From Phytophthora quininea (taxonomy: Eukaryota; Oomycota; Peronosporomycetes; Peronosporales; Peronosporaceae), in NCBI GenBank assembly GCA_011947345.1, contig JAAVTG010000290.1, forward strand, positions 1 through 31,323: a stretch of 31,323 nucleotides of DNA, given 5' to 3'. Made by a program: the position numbers and the translations under genes. This document shows, piece by piece, positions 1 through 9,851 of this stretch (its first letter is position 1; each line of letters begins with the position of its first letter). Below the pieces are notes generated by a model. The model did no database searches and was not told the origin of the DNA. It saw only the letters and a list, made by a program, of their open reading frames with translations.

Positions 1-1139
1 GGCAGACTTCATTTGGGCTTTACCGAGGCTGCCTCGCTTCGTGGATCAAGTCGATGTGTCTGCTATTTGAAAGGTACGGGGACTGGGATCGATCATGACG
101 GAAAGCGTTATGCCTACTTGGTACTACACTCGGTCGACTTGGCAGAGTGTCCTCCTTTCTCCAGAATTACTCGAGCGCGGATGTATTTCTCGTGTCTGTT
201 TCGAGAGACCGACTGCGGGTTTCTGCACGTGCTTGGTCGCGGCATTTTCAACCTCGAAGCAAGTCGAACATTGCAGTTCATGCTGCCACACGTGACGACT
301 TCGTTTATGACGGGACTATTTAACGGCGTGGGGATCGGAGAATCCAAGAAGCTCACACTGATGGCACAACGATCTCGATTATACCATGCGCTATCTCCGG
401 TCCCGGGTTTGTCCTTTTGCTCCGTGTGCTTTAAATCTCGGTCGTTCTGGAATCGAAAGTTGGCACAATGTGCTGTCTGTAATCTCACTATTTGCTCGAA
501 ATGTTTGGCGAAAACCCTGACAAGAAGAAACTGTTCTTGGGATTCAAGGCGCCGTGGGTCCAATGCAAATGCTGTGCTGGTTGTGTGAAGCAGGCACTCC
601 ATACGACCGGAGTCCGGCCGTGTGAGCCTGAATTTGAAGTGGTAGCCGACTACTATTTGAAACACCGATCGATGCCAAGGATGTCGTCGCTTTTGTCGAC
701 AAAGGATAAGGCCCCAATAGGTTTATCGCCCACAAGCATGTTGACCCGCCTTTTGACGACTTCATCAGGCTTGCGGACCAATTCCACATCACATGACAGC
801 TTGCTTGAAGGCACATTTTTCGCCGACGCCTCTACTTCGAGCGAGTCCAAGCACAGCTTCTGTTCCGGAGTTGAAGACGACGACGATTTCGAACTTGACT
901 GCGTGAGTCCCAACGCTTTGTCGTGTCCAGACTGGGGTGAGATTACAATCTGGGAAAACGGAGCTCGACTCAGCATGGACTCGGATTTCACCTTCTCCCC
1001 AAATGGGGTTCGGATTTCTGAGACGTTACCTGCAGATGAAAGCTTTAACGAGTTAGTGGAAAAAATTCGCGAAGAGAATGGCATGGCCACTGAAGCCTAC
1101 GAAGCCAAACACCCGAACAAGCCGAGATCATCAAGGTGA
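1..1139 (+). CDS. START/FYVE-like zinc-finger protein, 5' end missing
   Basis: The reading frame is open from the window edge, so the start lies upstream. Codons from about 1 to 400 read as the end of a START-like lipid-binding domain, with hydrophobic blocks such as YLVLHSVDLAECP and a helix ending FMTGLFNGV. A cysteine-rich finger follows (CSVC, CAVC, CSKC, then CKCCAGC), typical of the large oomycete START-FYVE-like family, which is thought to bind lipids or endomembranes. The finger is split between two frames: the first half is in the frame ending at 588, the second in the frame ending at 1139. One missing A in the run at 511-514 would join them and keep the cysteine spacing sensible. 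The tail (about 700-1139) is Ser/Thr and acidic rich and probably disordered. The family call is by pattern; the precise role is unknown. Confidence 0.68.
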
Positions 1140-1162
1140 TCTACGTTTCTTAGGAAAATATA

Positions 1163-1596
1163 CTATTTTTCTTTAACTTTCGATCCTTGTCTTCCTTTCT
1201 TCAGTGACGAGCTCAAAAATGCTCTGCGGGCTTCTTCGAGGGCTTCGTACAGATCAAAATTTAATTCTTGAGGAATTCCATCCGGCAGAAGCTCGTCAGA
1301 TTCCAACCCCATAAGGACCCGCGAATCAAACTTCACAAGAGTGTTTGGTCCCACCACAGGTCGTTCGACTTGAAGAGGAAGCTCTTGTCCCTGCACCACT
1401 GCACGGCGAGTACTTCCCCGCCGACCCATTCCATGCTGTTCGTTCGAAGCTCCGACAAATTGTCCAGCTCTGCAAAAGCGTCCCATTCTTCTTCCGTTGC
1501 GGTGCACAAGTGAATTACTTGATGTGGATTCTGCTTAACAGAGTCCCAGTCCAGTCCATTAACTGCCGTCTCGATCCTGGCGCCGATATCGCTCAT
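1163..1596 (-). CDS. Small acidic protein of unknown function (one apparent frameshift)
   Basis: The start is the ATG at 1596 (MSDIGARIETAVNGLDW). The first frame then drifts to a stop at 1333, while a second frame carries sensible protein sequence (QGQELPLQVERPVVGPN, then LMGLESDELLPDGIPQEL) to the stop at 1163. One missing G in the short G run near 1403-1407 joins the frames into about 144 residues ending in a lysine-rich tail. I do not recognise a family. There is no signal peptide or membrane segment; the C-terminal part looks helical and charged. The gene is divergent from proteasome alpha-2, with 285 bp between the two starts. A short intron instead of a frameshift cannot be excluded. 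Confidence 0.5.
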
Positions 1597-1881
1597 TTTT
1601 CTTGCTCTGGGACGAAGTTGAAGGAAACTGCAACTTTCCATGCACAAATTGCCAATTATATATTTTATGTACTGCCACATAAAATTCAAGTCTCGATACC
1701 TCAAAGGGGATCTTTGAAACAACAGGAAGGACCCAAGGTAAGATCTGCTTCGAAGAAGGCCGTGTAGAGCTCTACATCGCTCCGCACACTCCACCACCAC
1801 TCTGTCCATGTAGTTAAAGAGCTTGTCTACTCTCCCACCGCCCACTTTTTCTATCTCGCAGTGTGAGCGTTGCAATCCACG

Positions 1882-2781
1882 ATGGCAGACTCGGCCTACT
1901 CGTTCAGTCTGACGACCTTCAACCCGTCGGGCAAGCTGCTTCAGATCGAGTACGCGCTCAACGCCGTCAACACTGGCGGCAAGACCTCTCTCGGCATCAA
2001 GTGTAGGCGTCTATAGGCCATTAATTTCCGTACGGAAGGAGGTCGACTGACTCTCCTGTTGCTACAGGCAAGAACGGCGTGGTAATCGCTACGGAGAAGA
2101 AACTACCGACGATTTTGGTGGACGAGGACTCCCACAAGAAGATTGCGGTGGTCTCGGAGCCTGCCGGCATCGTCTACAGCGGACTGGGACCAGACTACCG
2201 CGTGCTGGTGCGTAAAGCACGCAAGAAAGCGCAAACGTACTTTCAGAAGTACAAGGTGAGCACTAAGAGATTTATTTTGTTATTACGTTAAATAATCTAA
2301 TTTATTATTGTTGTAGGAGCACGCCCCGGCGGCGATCTTGGTGCGGAGATTGCTGCAGTGATGCAGGAATTCACGCAGTCTGGTGGAGTGCGTCCGTTCG
2401 GCGTCTCTATCCTGTACGCGGGCTACGATGACGACGGTCCGCAGCTGTACCAGATCGACCCCTCGGGCGCGTACTTTGGCTGGAAGGCCACAGCCATTGG
2501 CAAGGACTCTGTCAGCGCCAAGACCTTCCTCGAACGGGTACGCGTAATGGTTATTTCTGTGTTTTTGTTATGTAAATTGCTTATTTCCTATTTCTTTCTA
2601 GCGTTACAACGACGATCTCGAGATTGAAGACGCCATCCACACGGCGTTGTTGACGCTTCGTGAAGGTTTTGAGGGCGAGATGGATGAGACCAACATTGAA
2701 GTGGGTATTATCAAGGAGGACAAGAAGTTCCACGTGCTGACCCCTGCAGAGGTCAAGGACTACCTGGAGCAGGCGGAATAA
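1882..2781 (+). CDS. PSMA2: 20S proteasome subunit alpha type-2
   Basis: This is an alpha-ring subunit of the 20S proteasome core, which gates and builds the proteolytic barrel in cytosol and nucleus. The N-terminus [17 protein letters not shown], then [12 protein letters not shown], is the proteasome alpha signature. Later blocks [30 protein letters not shown] and the C-terminal [13 protein letters not shown] match alpha-2. Exons are 1882-2002, 2068-2255, 2317-2537 and 2602-2781, with GT-AG introns of 65, 61 and 64 nt. Exon 3 loses frame between LVR and IAAVMQ; one missing G near 2345-2346 restores it and gives about 236 residues, the family's normal length. The protein is essential and highly conserved, so the break is most likely a sequence error. 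Confidence 0.93.
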
Positions 2782-2920
2782 ACAGCGTCGATTGATGCTT
2801 ACCGCAATAGCGACTTCCAGGCTCAGCTTGATTCAGTTTAACAACACTGACGCAATACAGACGAGCACATTGGGAGTTGATAGCTCGTTCTTTTGACATG
2901 CTGTGTCGTCTAGATGGTTT

Positions 2921-4096
2921 CTAGTTGAGCAACGAAGCCTGGTGGAAAGCAAACCCTGCGCTCTGGCCGCCTAGATGGCCCACACAGTCCACGCGCAGGT
3001 TCCGTTGGAAGGCCGCACCAACAATATTCAGCGCGGTGTACAGCTCTAGCATTTGGGCAGAAGTGAGGTCGAACAGTCCATAAAGCAAGAGCTGGCAGCA
3101 AAAAAAAACTCTTATCAGTAAAAGAGAAAGTTTAGTCATTGCTTCCATTCAAAGACACTTACCCGCTGGTCCGGGAAGAGCAGACACGCAACAGTGAATA
3201 CCGCCGAGACAGCCCCACTAGCACCGATCGAAAAGACTGTAGTGACACAGAAACAATGAGAAATATCGTCATCTACACTACCCAGCAAGCATCATTTACC
3301 GGCTCCATTTCCGCGGATCTTCGACACCAAGGCGCTCAACGCAGACGATGTCACAGCTGACGTAAAGTACAATGCCATGAACTTCTCAATCGAGAAAAGT
3401 TCTGGTCCACGATTAAAGCTACGATAGTTCTCCCGAACCATCCCAGCGAACTTGGACTTCGCCACCGCTCGACTGTACCACGTGTCGTCGTTATTACTCG
3501 GAGACAAAATGTTGGGTCCGAACTCCCACAGCATGAACATGTTGATGCCGAAATGTGGAAAAGTGATATGGCTAAACGCCGACGTCAGCAGCGTATGGAA
3601 TCTTTTCCCGTACACCACCGCATCGTACGAAGACGCGAAATGTCTCCACATGAATTGATGTAGTCGACTGTGTCGGAACGAAGCCCTCCACAGCCCGAAT
3701 ACCAACGTATTAGCGGCAATCAGAGCCGCAACAGCTCTCTTATTCTTGTCGTCTGTCCACTGCAACCGTATCAAACCATCAATAATTATTCCAGTAGTAG
3801 CATGAAACATCATAAACCTTTACCGACTGGTCCACCTGCCCTCCTCGGTAGAAATAGTCGTCCACATCGCCCCGATAGAAGCTCGTGGCCTTGCCAATAA
3901 ATCCGTCCTGCTCTGTATCGTTCATCAACGACGTAACCACGATTCCGCCGGACATCAGCCCCATGCTGGCCGTCAGTATGCGATCATGACGACCAGCACG
4001 AGTCATCAGCAGCTTCCTCTGCTGCTGCTGCCTCGCTAACACGCGCAATTCACTGCTTCTTGGTGTCAAAATGTTGCTATGAGATGATCTCGTCAT
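2921..4096 (-). CDS. Rhomboid-family intramembrane serine protease (possibly mitochondrial, PARL-like)
   Basis: Rhomboids cut transmembrane substrates inside the membrane. Four exons on the minus strand splice cleanly: 4096-3824, 3759-3300, 3236-3163 and 3091-2921, with introns of 64, 63 and 71 nt, giving 325 residues with no frameshift. The family motifs occur in order: the HxxxN motif in FPHFGINMFMLWEFG (exon 2), the catalytic-serine motif IGASGAVSA (exon 3) and the catalytic histidine in GHLGG (exon 4), all within hydrophobic segments. The N-terminus is rich in Arg, Ser and Gln and nearly free of acid, which fits a mitochondrial targeting sequence; this and the catalytic order suggest a PARL-like protease, but the compartment is inferred. 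The gene is tail-to-tail with proteasome alpha-2 (139 bp between stops). Confidence 0.9.
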
Positions 4097-4325
4097 TGCA
4101 GAGCTGCGGCAGCCCCAGCGCTGCCCAGGGGCCGAGCCCGCGCGTCAACGCGCCTGCCACGCGCAGCATTTCCGCTGGAATAATGGATTATGCGGTTCTC
4201 AGACCGTCTCAGAAATGATCTTGTCCTTAGTATTGAGCCTACAAATGACAAGTTCATTTCAAAGACCATCAACTTTTAGCAAGAAACTTCATAACCACAA
4301 GTTTGTTCACTTAACTTTTAGCGGA

Positions 4326-5480
4326 ATGGCGCGGATATTGAGAATTCGCTATGCGGTTCTCAACACTGGGGCTGTAGAATCTGTCAGGAGCTTTCAGGAC
4401 TGCAAAGTGTCTGCATTACGAACAGCAATCAAGCGGGAGCTAGACTTTCATGGCAAGGTTGCTGCCACGACGAGTAGCAAGGAGTGCCTATATAATCAGT
4501 GCAAAAGACTGGCATGCGATGAAGCACAATAAGATTCCTTTCACGATCTACCAAGCGGTGAACTATGCAGAGAATGGAATGCGCTCGACGAAGAAATTGT
4601 CGGACTTTGGATTCTCCAATTCTGTCGAGGAAGAACAAGTGCACGTGCTAGTTCGAATGCCAGGAGATTTGCAATTCACGCCAACCTGGAAGAAAATCCC
4701 TCCGCTGGAACACACACTAGCAAGAAAGACCTTGAGCTTCTGCGTCGAGAAAATGCTGTGAAGGAGTTGCAGAACATTCATCTATCAAAGTTCTTAGGTG
4801 CCGACGGACCCAGAACTGAGAGCATTCAGATACTGTTGGCTGACAACGTGTATGAATCGGAATTCGGCCGCCATTCTATCGATTGCTGCTAGGAAACTCT
4901 CAAAAACGGAAGTTTCGACGGCCAGCCTGAAGGCAAGGAATTCTTGGAAGAACTTGCAAGCCCTCACGCTATCCGTCTTACCGAGCCGCCAGGTCGATAT
5001 ATTAAAGCAAACTCACTTTCTACAGCCGTGAACGAGTCGCTTGCGAAGGTTATGAAGCAGATGTTGGAGCCTGGGATGGCGCCTGAAATGATTACGACTG
5101 CGTCCTCCACTGATTTCGCAAAGCGTTTGGTATCCGATGTGGGTCTTTGTTTGTTAGGATTAACTCGGTATTTGGAGACCGAAGTGATAAAGAGTCGCGT
5201 ACACGCTTCGTGGAAGTCTGTCACCAAGTCTTGGTCCCGTGGATACAAACCCCGAAAATGTACTTTGTTTTGCTTGGCCACTCGCTGCTATTACAACGCA
5301 TTTGCGGGGGCAGGAGGGGCATTTTATCGAGGAATTTTATGCAAGACAACGTTGTCTAGCACTTCAGAGTGTTCTCGTTGTATGCGCCACTAACATCGCT
5401 AGTCGGGAGGAGTTCGTGGATGGAACCGGGTATGGACATTTCGATGTTCCTAACGTGTTCTGCTGTTAGCCTTGACGACG
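4326..5480 (+). pseudogene. Decayed Crinkler-like effector gene
   Basis: Protein-like sequence on the plus strand is spread over several frames. From the ATG at 4326 a stretch resembles the N-terminal ubiquitin-like region of Crinkler proteins (VSALRTAIKREL). In another frame, after about 4500, comes YIISAKDW and then EEEQVHVLVRMP, like the LFLAK-type and HVLVxVP landmarks that close that region. Further segments (FLGADGPRTESIQILL near 4780-4850, then 4944-5150) look like a C-terminal domain. Breaks lie near 4500, near 4750-4760 (beside an A run), at an in-frame TAG at 4890, and near 5150 and beyond. Crinklers are secreted or host-targeted proteins of plant-pathogenic oomycetes. The number of lesions favours a pseudogene, though some may be sequence errors. 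The end is approximate. Confidence 0.5.
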
Positions 5481-5680
5481 TCGGAGAAGCGCAATGAATT
5501 TTCGGATTCAAGAACGAAAGTGACGCGCAGTTAGCTGATGTCCTCGAAAAGGTTGTCAAGAAATGTGCAACTCGAACTGAAAAATGATTTAGTTGCTTTC
5601 GATACAAACGCCAAGTCAATTTTACTGACCATCACTCCTGCATCCTGAGATGTTTCCCTTTCATTCCGCATTCCGCACTC

Positions 5681-8182
5681 ATGTCGACGTCCATGGAGCC
5701 GTCGGCGCCGCTGCCGTTCGTGACGCTCACAGACGATGGCAGCTTCGAGATCGCATCCGAGGCCGTCGAGTACCTACAGTGCATCCGCGGAGACATCGCC
5801 ATCGTGGCCATCGCGGGGCTCTACCGCACAGGCAAGTCGTACCTGCTTAACTTACTATTAGGACGGGACCGACAGGAAGAAATGTTCGACGTGGGCGCCA
5901 CCGTCAACGCCTGCACCAAGGGGATCTGGATCTGGGGCCAGCCCGCTTCCAACGTCAAGCACGAAGCCTTCAAGTACCTCAAGAAGGACACCACCATCGT
6001 CTTCATGGACACAGAAGGGCTGGGCTCCACCCAACGCTCACAGACACAAGATACGCGCATCTTTGCGCTGGCTCTACTTCTCTCCTCCATGTTCATCTAC
6101 AACAGCAGAGGAGTGATCGACGCTAGCGCCATAGAAGACTTGTCGCTAGTAGTTAACTTGACAAAGTACATCCAGGCCAAGGCACACGGAGAGAACGACG
6201 ACGGCAAGGAGCTGTCGGCGTTCTTCCCCGATTTCTTGTGGGTGGTGAGAGACTTTACGCTGCAGCTACAGGAAGAAGGACGCAAAGTCACGTCCAGAGA
6301 TTACTTTGAAAGCGCGCTGAAGCAGCAGCCACCGGTGACTGAAGAAGTGGTGCAGAAGAACAGGATCAGGTCGTTGCTCTCGACGTTTTTCCCATCTAGA
6401 GACTGCATCACTATGGTGAGACCGCTAAATGATGAAGCTTTACTGCGGGATTTGATCCGGCAGCCTTATGAATCGTTGCGGCCGGAATTTCGAGAACAAA
6501 TGGAGGGATTGAAGAGAAAATTGTCGACATTGCTGAAGCCCAAGCAGATGATGGCTAAGAACTTGAATGGGGCCATGCTAGTTTCATTGACGGAGAACTA
6601 TGTGGACGCGTTTAACAGTGGATCAAGTCCGGTTATTACGTCGGTCTGGGATCGAGTACTGGAAGCTCAGTGCGATGAGGCTTTAGAGGCAGCAAAGAAA
6701 CATTTCAAGCATCCATGGACGAAACACTGGCGGAGAAGATGAGTACGTTATGCGTAGTAACGCTAGAGTTGTGCTGATAGTATCTAACTGGTAGCTCTTG
6801 GTGTGAAGGCCCTGTCATGGTAAATCAAGAAATGAGGTCACGTCCAGTGGAGGACGCTGAATTAGTCGCTATATATGAAACAGCACGTGAAGCTGCGGAA
6901 AAGGTGCTTGAACGAGAAGACATCACATCCTACTCGTCCATCGAGAGCTACCTGCTTCAGCTGTCAGAATTTACTCTGCAGTCGCTACAGGATAAGTATG
7001 ACCAAAATGATTCCATCTCTGCCGATTACAACAAGAACCTGCTCCAGGAGCTTGGCAAGGACGTAAAGGATCCCATTGATGACCCTGAATTGGTCACTGG
7101 CGATGGAGCAAACGTTTTGCAAGATCACCTGTCGAGGTTCCGTGATTCGCTAGAGAATATCGTAGGACAGTACAAACAGCGAGCTTCAGGACCCTGCAAG
7201 AGTGCTGTTCTCAACGAATTCCTCCTTGACAAGATGACGGAGGGCATTTTTGAATGGGGATCCTTGGTAAAAACATTCTTTCGGTCAAAGGAGTCAAAAT
7301 TGGAGAATGATATCGCCACAACCCAGCAAACACTAAGGAAAGTAGAGTCAAAGGTACGAGCAGCACAAGAGATGTTAGTGCATCAGAAAGAATCCTATGA
7401 GACAGCGGTCCGATCCATTAAAGAGCGGATCACGAACGAAGAGAACGCCCTTCGCGAAGAAATCAATAACAAGCAGACGGAGATCGATCGAACGCAGCTT
7501 CAGGTGGAACAGTTGAGTGCTCTTCATAAGGAAGCCCTCAATCGCCTCGATGTTCAGATCGAAGAGGCGAAAGACGAACGAAAGAGACTCGAGGACGATG
7601 TTCGTGAAGCTGAAGCTCGCCGTGAGAGCGAGCGCCAAGAAGCTCAACGCCAGTTGGTAGAGAGCGAGCGGAACTTCCACCAGGAAGAGAAAGGTCTGCT
7701 GCAAGGGCAGCAACAGTTTCTGCAAAAGGTTCTTGATCTTGAGCGGCAACTGAGTGAGCAAGACACAGAGCACATTGCTGAGTTATTTCGCATTGAGAAG
7801 GAGAACCAAGAGGAGATATCACAGCTGGAGCTTCAGTACCAAGACGAAAAAGATGAGATGAAAGAGCATGCGATTAAGGTACGAGCTCAAAACGTTGCAA
7901 GGGTGATAGGACACTGACAAAATGCTCATTTGAACAGAACATTCGCGAGCTGAGAACGCAGCAAGAAAAAAGATAAATAGACTACAAAGTGATTTCGACA
8001 AGAAGCAAATGCTTGTGGCTTCACTTCGCGATCAGCTACAGGAAAAAGAAGCACAGAAGCAAGCAAAGGCGAACCAACTTTTGGAGGCGAGGATTGCATC
8101 ATTCAGTGAGAACGAGTATCTGTCTACTGCCAACTTGGTGATAGACAATAATATCAAATTTCAACACAAACATCAGCTTTGA
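5681..8182 (+). CDS. Guanylate-binding-protein-family large GTPase with long coiled-coil tail
   Basis: This is a dynamin-superfamily GTPase of the GBP type. Near the N-terminus it has the P-loop GLYRTGKS (residues 46-53), a switch-type TKGIW (79-83), DTEGLG (110-115) and the guanine-specificity RD (190-191, in WVVRDFTLQ). A helical middle region is followed, from about residue 500, by a very long Glu/Gln/Arg-rich coiled coil. Exons are 5681-6742, 6809-7878 and 7938-8182; introns are 66 and 59 nt. Two frame breaks lie in A runs, at 6698-6700 and 7966-7971; one added A at each gives an open spliced frame of about 792 residues. No CaaX box closes the protein (it ends in KHQL), so membrane attachment by prenylation is not expected. 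A role in membrane remodelling or vesicle traffic is inferred from the family. Confidence 0.87.
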
Positions 8183-8241
8183 AGACAACCCAAACGCCAA
8201 CAACAATGCATTTCTCGCTACACCATGCTCAGTTGGCCAAA

Positions 8242-8780
8242 CTAGTGCGAAGGCCATTCCACTTCTCCAAGTAGATTTTTAGGTATTTCTTTGGTTGTCC
8301 TAGCTCGGCTGGGCTTGCCATCTTTGTTCAAGGTATATTTGGAAACGTATTGATGCAGATCGGAAAGAAAACAATACTTATCGGCCTCAGTACGCTTGTA
8401 GTATTCAGTTGACCCTTGAAGTCCATTCAACTCGTTTATCAAGTACTCATACTTCTTCGGCAGTCCATAACCGCGAGGATTTTTCGGTTCTTCATGGCCT
8501 TAATTATCAACTCCTTGACATATTCGACCTCCCTGTTCGGCTTCTTGGATGAAAATAGTTTCAATTTCTTCAATATGCCTTGGTTCCAACCCGCAGCTCT
8601 CTTCATCGATGTTGTCTTCGTCGTTCTTCTCGATCGCGCCGTCCGTCTAATGCATACGCCTGTTGATTTTGGTTTTCCCAACATTCGTCGTGAGATCCGA
8701 TGCTAGGTTTTGGTCGACAAAGCGTTGGTAAATGCGACCAGGAGGGTCAGGCTCAGCAACAGCACCGTATGCGGACGCAT
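8242..8780 (-). pseudogene. Broken RxLR-like secreted effector gene
   Basis: The ATG at 8780 opens a typical signal peptide (MRPHTVLLLSLTLLVAFTNA), but that frame stops after 25 codons. Downstream, in other frames on the same strand, come a short region ending in a basic NRRMH followed by an in-frame stop (8647-8649), an acidic stretch in the place of a dEER motif, a helical lysine-rich C-terminal domain, and a last segment ending at 8242. Apparent breaks lie at the T run 8708-8711, near 8596-8604 (loss of a dinucleotide in a GA repeat) and at the T run 8480-8484. The order signal peptide, basic motif, acidic motif, helical C-terminus is that of RxLR effectors, but no intact RxLR tetrapeptide is visible. 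An in-frame stop as well as indels favours true decay. Confidence 0.55.
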
Positions 8781-9383
8781 TGTTTGTGCCGGGTACGTCG
8801 TAAGTGTGTCGCTGGAGTCGAGGCTGAAACGATGACTCCCAGCCGAAACATCGCAAGCTTGGAAGTATTGGTTGCCGTTACTTGCAATCAAAGCGAATCG
8901 GAACATTCAATTCAGTGTTAGGGCCACCACGAACGAAGTAAATCTGTACGAGCTGGGATCTCTGCTACTATTGCTCAACCAGATACGCTCAAACGTAGGG
9001 AAGTCTGCTGTATTTTTATTTGATGTTCGCAGCATTTGGTATAGGGCGATAAAACGTTGGTAAATGCGTCAGTCCCAACAGCAGAACGGTGTTGGCGTCG
9101 CGTGGTGGGTAATACGTTGGTAAATAGTTGAAAATGCTGTCGCTGATAATGTGGCCAAAAAGCCAGAACTGATTGCGAAAAGATTATTGGAAAGCAAGCA
9201 GGCAAGATCACTATCCTACATGCTTCATGTTTGCTATGATCCGTAACTTGTCAGGACAGTTTGCATAAAGATTGTTGGGAAACGAGCAGATGAGATCACT
9301 GTGCATTCTGTATCCTGTATGCTGCCCCTCTCTTTTGTCCGCTACGCACGATTCATGTGTTCGTGCGGCACGAACACATTTGT
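8781..9383. repeat. Non-coding stretch with repeated signal-peptide-like relics
   Basis: No credible gene is seen between the RxLR relic and the small peptide gene. The 14-base word cgttggtaaatgcg, which on the minus strand encodes part of the RxLR relic's signal peptide (around AFTNA), occurs inside that gene at 8723-8736, again at 9055-9068, and as the shorter cgttggtaaat at 9115-9125. The minus strand around 9055-9125 reads as fragments such as AFTNVLS and LFTNVLP, so these are probably remnants of one or two further copies of the effector 5' end. The rest of the stretch shows nothing I can name. Confidence 0.4.
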
Positions 9384-9400
9384 CCACTTCTCGATTTTAC
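9384..9400 (+). promoter_or_regulatory. Oomycete core promoter (Inr plus flanking element)
   Basis: The 17 bases ccacttctcgattttac match the published oomycete consensus YCAYTYYnnnMWTTTNC at every specified position. The site sits 49-65 bases before the ATG at 9449, the usual distance for a transcription start with a short 5' leader. Looking by eye upstream of the other genes in this window I found only partial matches, so this is the best-supported promoter here. Confidence 0.75.
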
Positions 9401-9448
9401 TCGACACTGCCAAGCCAGAACCAGCTCTTCGCCACACTACCACCAAAG

Positions 9449-9571
9449 ATGAAGATCATTTACGTCCTAGCCTTCGCTATTCTGTGCATCGCCCAAGCCA
9501 ACGGACTGCCGCCGCCAAACCCCACTCCACCAAAAAGATGCGGACAGTACCAGCGCGATTGTGATTACTGA
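9449..9571 (+). CDS. Very small secreted proline-rich, two-cysteine peptide
   Basis: The frame encodes 40 residues. Residues 1-18 (MKIIYVLAFAILCIAQAN) form a textbook signal peptide; the mature part of about 20-22 residues has a proline-rich stretch (LPPPNPTPPKR) and a C-terminal CGQYQRDCDY with two cysteines that could form one disulfide. The ATG is chosen because the signal peptide begins exactly there and a full core promoter match lies just upstream; the same frame is open further 5' but without secretion features. I do not recognise a family. Size, secretion and the neighbouring effector relics suggest a small apoplastic peptide or effector candidate; that role is inference. Confidence 0.65.
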   Translation: MKIIYVLAFAILCIAQANGLPPPNPTPPKRCGQYQRDCDY

Positions 9572-9851
9572 AGTTCATGAAGCCAACGAAAGACTTGAGC
9601 AACAAGCCTACTAATCGACAAATGAATTTACATCGCGATTCGTTTCCTTTTGTTTCTTATTACTTCGGACTGACAGATGAAAGGCACAGCCTCGACAGCT
9701 ACATGTATTTGGTTGAAACGTTTTTATCGTGATGTTACCTGCAAACGCAGAATCGGTCTGCTTTTTTATATTTTACGACTTGAAAGTTTGGCAGCAATGG
9801 AACCTATCTCAAGGGGCTCACTTGTGAAATACATCCACACTCACGCGACTG

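Noticed and set aside
2344..2347. Proteasome alpha-2 as a pseudogene
   Set aside because: Everything except one base is conserved, including splice sites and the C-terminus; a sequence error is much more likely.
3092..3162. Plus-strand or longer minus-strand frames across the rhomboid introns
   Set aside because: They cross clear GT-AG introns, and only the spliced model gives the catalytic Ser and His motifs in order.
6795..6808. Acceptor TAG at 6794 for the first GBP intron
   Set aside because: Using it puts the next exon out of frame; the next AG at 6808 keeps the frame after the A-run correction. It is not fully excluded, since another indel could lie there.
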